Assembly: GCF_040115645.1 (NCBI RefSeq)
Contig: NW_027096028.1
Coordinates: 558,001-622,000, forward strand
Reading direction: 5' to 3'
Source of the DNA: Euwallacea fornicatus
Lineage: Eukaryota; Arthropoda; Insecta; Coleoptera; Curculionidae
DNA: 64,000 nt
Shown here: positions 63,986-64,000 of the stretch, piece by piece
Layout: each line of letters opens with the position of its first letter
Position numbering within the stretch: position 1 is the stretch's first letter
Position numbers and translations under genes: made by a program
Notes under the pieces: generated by a model
What the model was told of the DNA's origin: nothing
What the model saw: the letters and a program-made list of their open reading frames with translations, nothing else
The model's database searches: none

Positions 63986-64000
63986 GTCCAACTGAATAAT
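63936..64000 (+). repeat. Partial monomer cut by the window edge
   Basis: The last monomer starts with GAAACTCATC and ends at monomer position 65. There is no sign of the array ending; the truncation is only the window limit. Confidence 0.95.

Larger units (their letters stand above)
1..64000 (+). repeat. Satellite DNA array, 175-176 bp monomer, probably centromeric or pericentromeric
   Basis: The whole window is a head-to-tail array of one monomer family in a single orientation. Successive GAAACTCA landmarks fall at 1, 177, 353, 528 and 703, giving periods of 176, 176, 175 and 175, and the phase holds to 63936. The first 34,280 bp equal 195 x 176 minus 40; reading that stretch I count 21 A109-deleted and 19 T9-deleted monomers, which explains the deficit exactly. 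The remaining 29,655 bp to 63,935 equal 169 x 176 minus 89. The total is 364 complete monomers plus 65 bp. Monomers differ mostly by a few bases at recurrent sites. No foreign insertion or inversion was seen. Known biology: near-nucleosomal, AT-rich, homogenised monomers with HORs are typical of centromeric or pericentromeric heterochromatin. The centromeric assignment and the host lineage are inference; a heterochromatic knob or subtelomeric satellite is the alternative. Confidence 0.97.

Noticed and set aside
1..64000. CRISPR array
   Set aside because: The repeat is 175-176 bp with no unique spacers between copies, there are no cas genes, and the HOR structure is that of eukaryotic satellite.
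1..64000. Human/primate alpha satellite (171 bp) or the Arabidopsis 178-bp centromere repeat
   Set aside because: Length is similar but the sequence does not resemble either family as I know them.
1..64000. rDNA spacer repeats, telomere repeats or LTR-derived tandem repeats
   Set aside because: No rRNA sequence, no TTTAGGG- or TTAGGG-type runs, no LTR ends, primer-binding site or polymerase-related coding sequence was seen on either strand.
1..64000. Inverted monomers or strand switches
   Set aside because: Looked for reverse-complement landmarks such as GATGAGTTTC and CGAACTTCGG-type strings; all copies read in the + orientation.

Overview
This 64-kb window is one uninterrupted tandem satellite DNA array. 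From the first base to the last it is a head-to-tail repeat of a 175-176 bp monomer, all in the same orientation. Spacing arithmetic gives 364 complete monomers plus a 65-bp partial copy at the right edge. I see no single-copy sequence, transposon insertion, tRNA, rRNA, CRISPR array, telomere repeat or real protein gene. The monomer is about 37.5% G+C. The length (close to one nucleosome plus linker), the homogeneity and the nested higher-order repeats (HORs) are typical of centromeric or pericentromeric satellites of a eukaryote. A flowering plant is a reasonable guess because of monomer length and AT-rich CAAAA-type motifs, but I do not recognise the family and will not name a species. It is not human alpha satellite, nor the Arabidopsis 178-bp repeat as I know it.

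Monomer numbering used here: position 1 is the G of GAAACTCATC, so the window begins at monomer position 1 and the reference length is 176. Length variants are almost all single-base deletions: T9 lost (ACTCACGAG) or A109 lost (GTTTCGAG). Substitutions fall at a small set of recurrent sites: 29 (G/T/C), 41/44 (CTAAG, TTATG or CTATG), 51/54 (ATCG or GTCC), 57 (C/T), 61/62 (AT, TT or TA), 82 (G/A), 136 (A/G/T) and 172/173 (CC, TC or TG). Combinations of these alleles make monomers traceable and reveal segmental duplications.

Layout. (1) About 1-14.5 kb: mostly 176-bp monomers, holding two long segmental copies (1404-8562 and 9145-14543) that differ by exactly ten monomers. (2) About 14.5-18.5 kb: a transition zone rich in A109-deleted monomers and short dimer repeats. 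(3) About 18.6-33.6 kb: the domain of a diverged subtype (B) carrying six linked substitutions at 140-161, with a tandem 13-monomer HOR of 2287 bp and 352-bp dimers; T9 deletions are concentrated from about 23 kb. (4) About 34-43 kb: A109-deleted monomers become common, with duplications of period 1753 and 703 bp. (5) About 43-56 kb: HOR segments repeated at shifts of 6144, 2630, 1406, 1228 and 1402 bp. (6) About 56-64 kb: two apparently identical 3.8-kb segments at a shift of 4038 bp.

No genes work together here. The biology visible is array dynamics: unequal exchange, segmental duplication and local homogenisation, plus short dyads in each monomer that could matter for chromatin. Many open reading frames of 60-79 codons exist, but they are by-products of particular monomer alleles and cannot run through the array, because 175 and 176 are not multiples of three. 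I found no hidden gene system.
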